In this document: positions 23,264-24,607 of the stretch, one piece after another | How positions within the stretch are numbered: the first letter of the stretch is position 1 | Layout: every line of letters starts with the position of its first letter | Source: a virus | Reading direction: 5' to 3' (one strand) | Length of the DNA stretch: 24,607 nucleotides | IMG/VR virus record: IMGVR_UViG_3300035698_011843 | Span: 1-24,607 of that record | The notes under the pieces: generated by a model | The model's database searches: none | Told to the model about the DNA's origin: nothing | Seen by the model: only the letters and a program-made list of their open reading frames with translations | Made by a program: the position numbers and the translations under genes

Positions 23264-24004
23264 TCAATCAATCAAAGCTGGTAAACATAAATGATGCCAT
23301 AGTTCACCACTACCGCCATTCAGAAGAAACCCTGATAAATCATCTTCATGAATGCGCTGCATGATCACGATAATGGGAGTCTTTCTGGCTTCCATTAATC
23401 TACTCATGACTGAATGATTGAATCTGTCATTTACCTTTTTTCTTACCGTATCCGAATATGCATCTTCAATTTTAATTGGATCATCAATGATAAACGCGCC
23501 ATGAAATCCTTTTCCCGGTTTTCCCGCTCTAAATCCGGTAACTTGACCACCAGACGCCACCGCATATAATCCGCCGCCATTAATAATATTCCAACGTTTT
23601 TTAGATTTCATGTCCGGCCTGATTTCAGTCGGCCACAAAAACTGATATTCGTCAGATTCGACAATATCTTTGATCGCCGTCGAATTTAAAAGAGCTAAGT
23701 CGTCTGAATAGCTTGAATGAATAAAGCGACAATTTTTGTTTTTAGCTAACGACCAGGATATAAACGCGATTACGGCAAGCTGCGTTTTAGAAAAGCCAGG
23801 AGGTATATTAACAATAAGTCTTTGTATCTCTCCGTTATATACCCGTTCAAGCGCATTGCAAATTAGCTCATGATGCGGATTGATAAAGAACTTATGCCTT
23901 TCTTGATGCTTGAAAAAAAACCGTTGAAACCTTAATAAGCTAGACTCAAGTTGCGGTTTAAGAACAGCCGGATTATGCTTTTTGAAAATTTCCATCCCGA
24001 CCAC
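23264..24004 (-). CDS. Large terminase, N-terminal ATPase part (split gene)
   Basis: A 246-codon frame carrying the ATPase motor half of the large terminase. The Walker A variant NIPPGFSKT is at 66-74, Walker B GAFIIDDP at 169-176 with Asp174/Asp175, and the coupling segment IVIMQRIHEDDLSG at 212-225. It ends in LPALID and then TGA; the nuclease half resumes about 400 bases further on. The start may be GTG (24004) or the ATG three codons later; the upstream TAA is 1 base away. It powers DNA translocation through the portal. Without the nuclease half it could pump but not cut, so the phage must supply both parts. Confidence 0.85.
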   Translation of the reverse strand: MVGMEIFKKHNPAVLKPQLESSLLRFQRFFFKHQERHKFFINPHHELICNALERVYNGEIQRLIVNIPPGFSKTQLAVIAFISWSLAKNKNCRFIHSSYSDDLALLNSTAIKDIVESDEYQFLWPTEIRPDMKSKKRWNIINGGGLYAVASGGQVTGFRAGKPGKGFHGAFIIDDPIKIEDAYSDTVRKKVNDRFNHSVMSRLMEARKTPIIVIMQRIHEDDLSGFLLNGGSGELWHHLCLPALID

Positions 24005-24005
24005 A

Positions 24006-24191
24006 TTAGACAGTTTTTAGTCCTTCCCAATTTATAACAACTTCTTGTCGATTGTCATACCATTTTGTGTGCATCCCGCAATAGCTGCAAATAATTCTAA
24101 ACTGTTGCTTTTGAGATATTTTAGCTAATGGATTATCAACTACTATTCTTGCTTGCTTCCCGCAATTGCAATCATATTTAAAAGTCTTCAT
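24006..24191 (-). CDS. Small zinc-ribbon protein, Lar/Com-like
   Basis: A 61-residue protein overlapping the end of the small terminase by 14 bases. It carries CNCG (Cys8, Cys10) and CSYCG (Cys35, Cys38), a four-cysteine zinc ribbon, followed by a polar segment and VINWEGL. The layout recalls small phage zinc-ribbon proteins such as Lar (restriction alleviation) or Com. The first knuckle is C-x-C rather than C-x2-C. Its place between the two terminase subunits may be accidental, or it may assist packaging or DNA protection. The assignment to Lar is tentative. Confidence 0.6.
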   Translation of the reverse strand: MKTFKYDCNCGKQARIVVDNPLAKISQKQQFRIICSYCGMHTKWYDNRQEVVINWEGLKTV

Positions 24192-24564
24192 CGAAAGCTT
24201 TTCTAGCGTTTTCCGCCTCTTCCGCCGTTAGTTTGGGGAACCTATGCTCATGCTTTTGTTCACCGCCAATATCTATTTGATCTCGCCAACCAAAATTATT
24301 TTTTAGGTTGAACACCACCCCCGATGATATTTTAGGAGTAAGCAATTCTTTTTCCCATGACTCTTCTACAATCGCCTTCGCTTTAGCTAGAATGTCGCCA
24401 AATTTTTCTTTTCTGCGATAATTTACAACAGACATTCTGCTCATATCAAGAGCAAGTCCTAGCCCACTCATGGTATAGCATTTTCCAACATTGTCTGCAA
24501 AATATTTATCAATAACCGCTTGCATTTCTTCCGGCGTTTCAAATTTTAGTGGTCTTCCACGCAT
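24178..24564 (-). CDS. Small terminase subunit (gp3-like)
   Basis: A 128-residue DNA-packaging protein resembling the gp3/Sf6-type small terminase. It starts MRGRPLKFETPEEMQAVIDK, continues with a helix-turn-helix region (SGLGLALDMSRMSVVNYRR) and ends with the family phrase VFNLKNNFGWRDQ, followed by an acidic tail. It recognises the pac site and recruits the large subunit. It is the first visible gene of the late operon. No Shine-Dalgarno precedes the ATG (the upstream bases are A/T-rich), and a promoter may lie beyond the right edge. Confidence 0.85.
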   Translation of the reverse strand: MRGRPLKFETPEEMQAVIDKYFADNVGKCYTMSGLGLALDMSRMSVVNYRRKEKFGDILAKAKAIVEESWEKELLTPKISSGVVFNLKNNFGWRDQIDIGGEQKHEHRFPKLTAEEAENARKAFDEDF

Positions 24565-24607
24565 TTGTTTTTTTTAAAAATATTAAGTTATTGCAAATAT
24601 ATAGGTC

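Noticed and set aside
22932-23271. Minus-strand frames inside the terminase interruption
   Set aside because: They mirror the plus-strand gene, which has a promoter, Shine-Dalgarno and family motif.
1-24607. Full genetic code 15 (TAG read as Gln) for the phage
   Set aside because: Only one internal TAG exists in over 20 kb of late genes; recoded phages normally have many.

Overview
The window is part of a tailed double-stranded DNA bacteriophage or prophage (Caudoviricetes). It holds most of the virion module: DNA packaging, portal, capsid protease, decoration proteins, major capsid protein, lysis genes, head completion, tail terminator, tail tube, tail assembly chaperones and the start of the tape measure gene. 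The head genes resemble phage Mu (DUF935-type portal fused to a MuF domain, Mu I-like protease/scaffold, gp36-like and gpG-like head/tail joining proteins). The tail set (tube, frameshifted G/GT chaperones, long tape measure) fits a long non-contractile tail, and no sheath gene is seen. The DNA is visibly AT-rich. No host gene, integrase, tRNA or CRISPR array was found, so the host is not identified; an AT-rich bacterium is likely.

Layout: nearly everything is on the minus strand, so transcription runs from right to left. At 24.6-22.0 kb are the small terminase, a zinc-ribbon protein, and the large terminase, which is cut in two by a small gene on the opposite strand. At 22.0-15.4 kb are the portal-MuF fusion, a structural protein interrupted by an in-frame amber codon, the protease/scaffold, two paralogous decoration proteins and the major capsid protein, followed by a probable terminator. 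At 15.3-9.2 kb a separate sugar cassette has its own promoter: a GT4-methyltransferase fusion, a GDP-mannose 4,6-dehydratase, an 89-residue unknown, and a 981-residue GT4-methyltransferase-GT2 fusion. At 9.1-8.0 kb is a lysis cassette: two small membrane proteins and an M15 endolysin. At 7.7-3.5 kb are head-completion and tail genes, with a dnaX-like -1 frameshift signal linking the two chaperone frames. From 3.5 kb to the left edge runs the tape measure gene, cut by the edge.

Three small genes run against the late operon (5882-6106, 7804-8025, 22957-23247). Each has a TTGACA-type upstream element, and two of these share an identical 18-mer. They look like morons: independently transcribed accessory genes, perhaps expressed in lysogeny and perhaps acting in exclusion or immunity.

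The most unusual points are: the split large terminase, interrupted at a family-conserved junction by an antisense gene with an Imm5-like motif; an amber codon inside a structural protein whose reading frame and family pattern continue past it, in a window where TAG is almost unused as a stop; the three-part frameshift signal; and a sugar cassette inside the virion module whose genes lack Shine-Dalgarno sequences and share an ATAAATATG leader.
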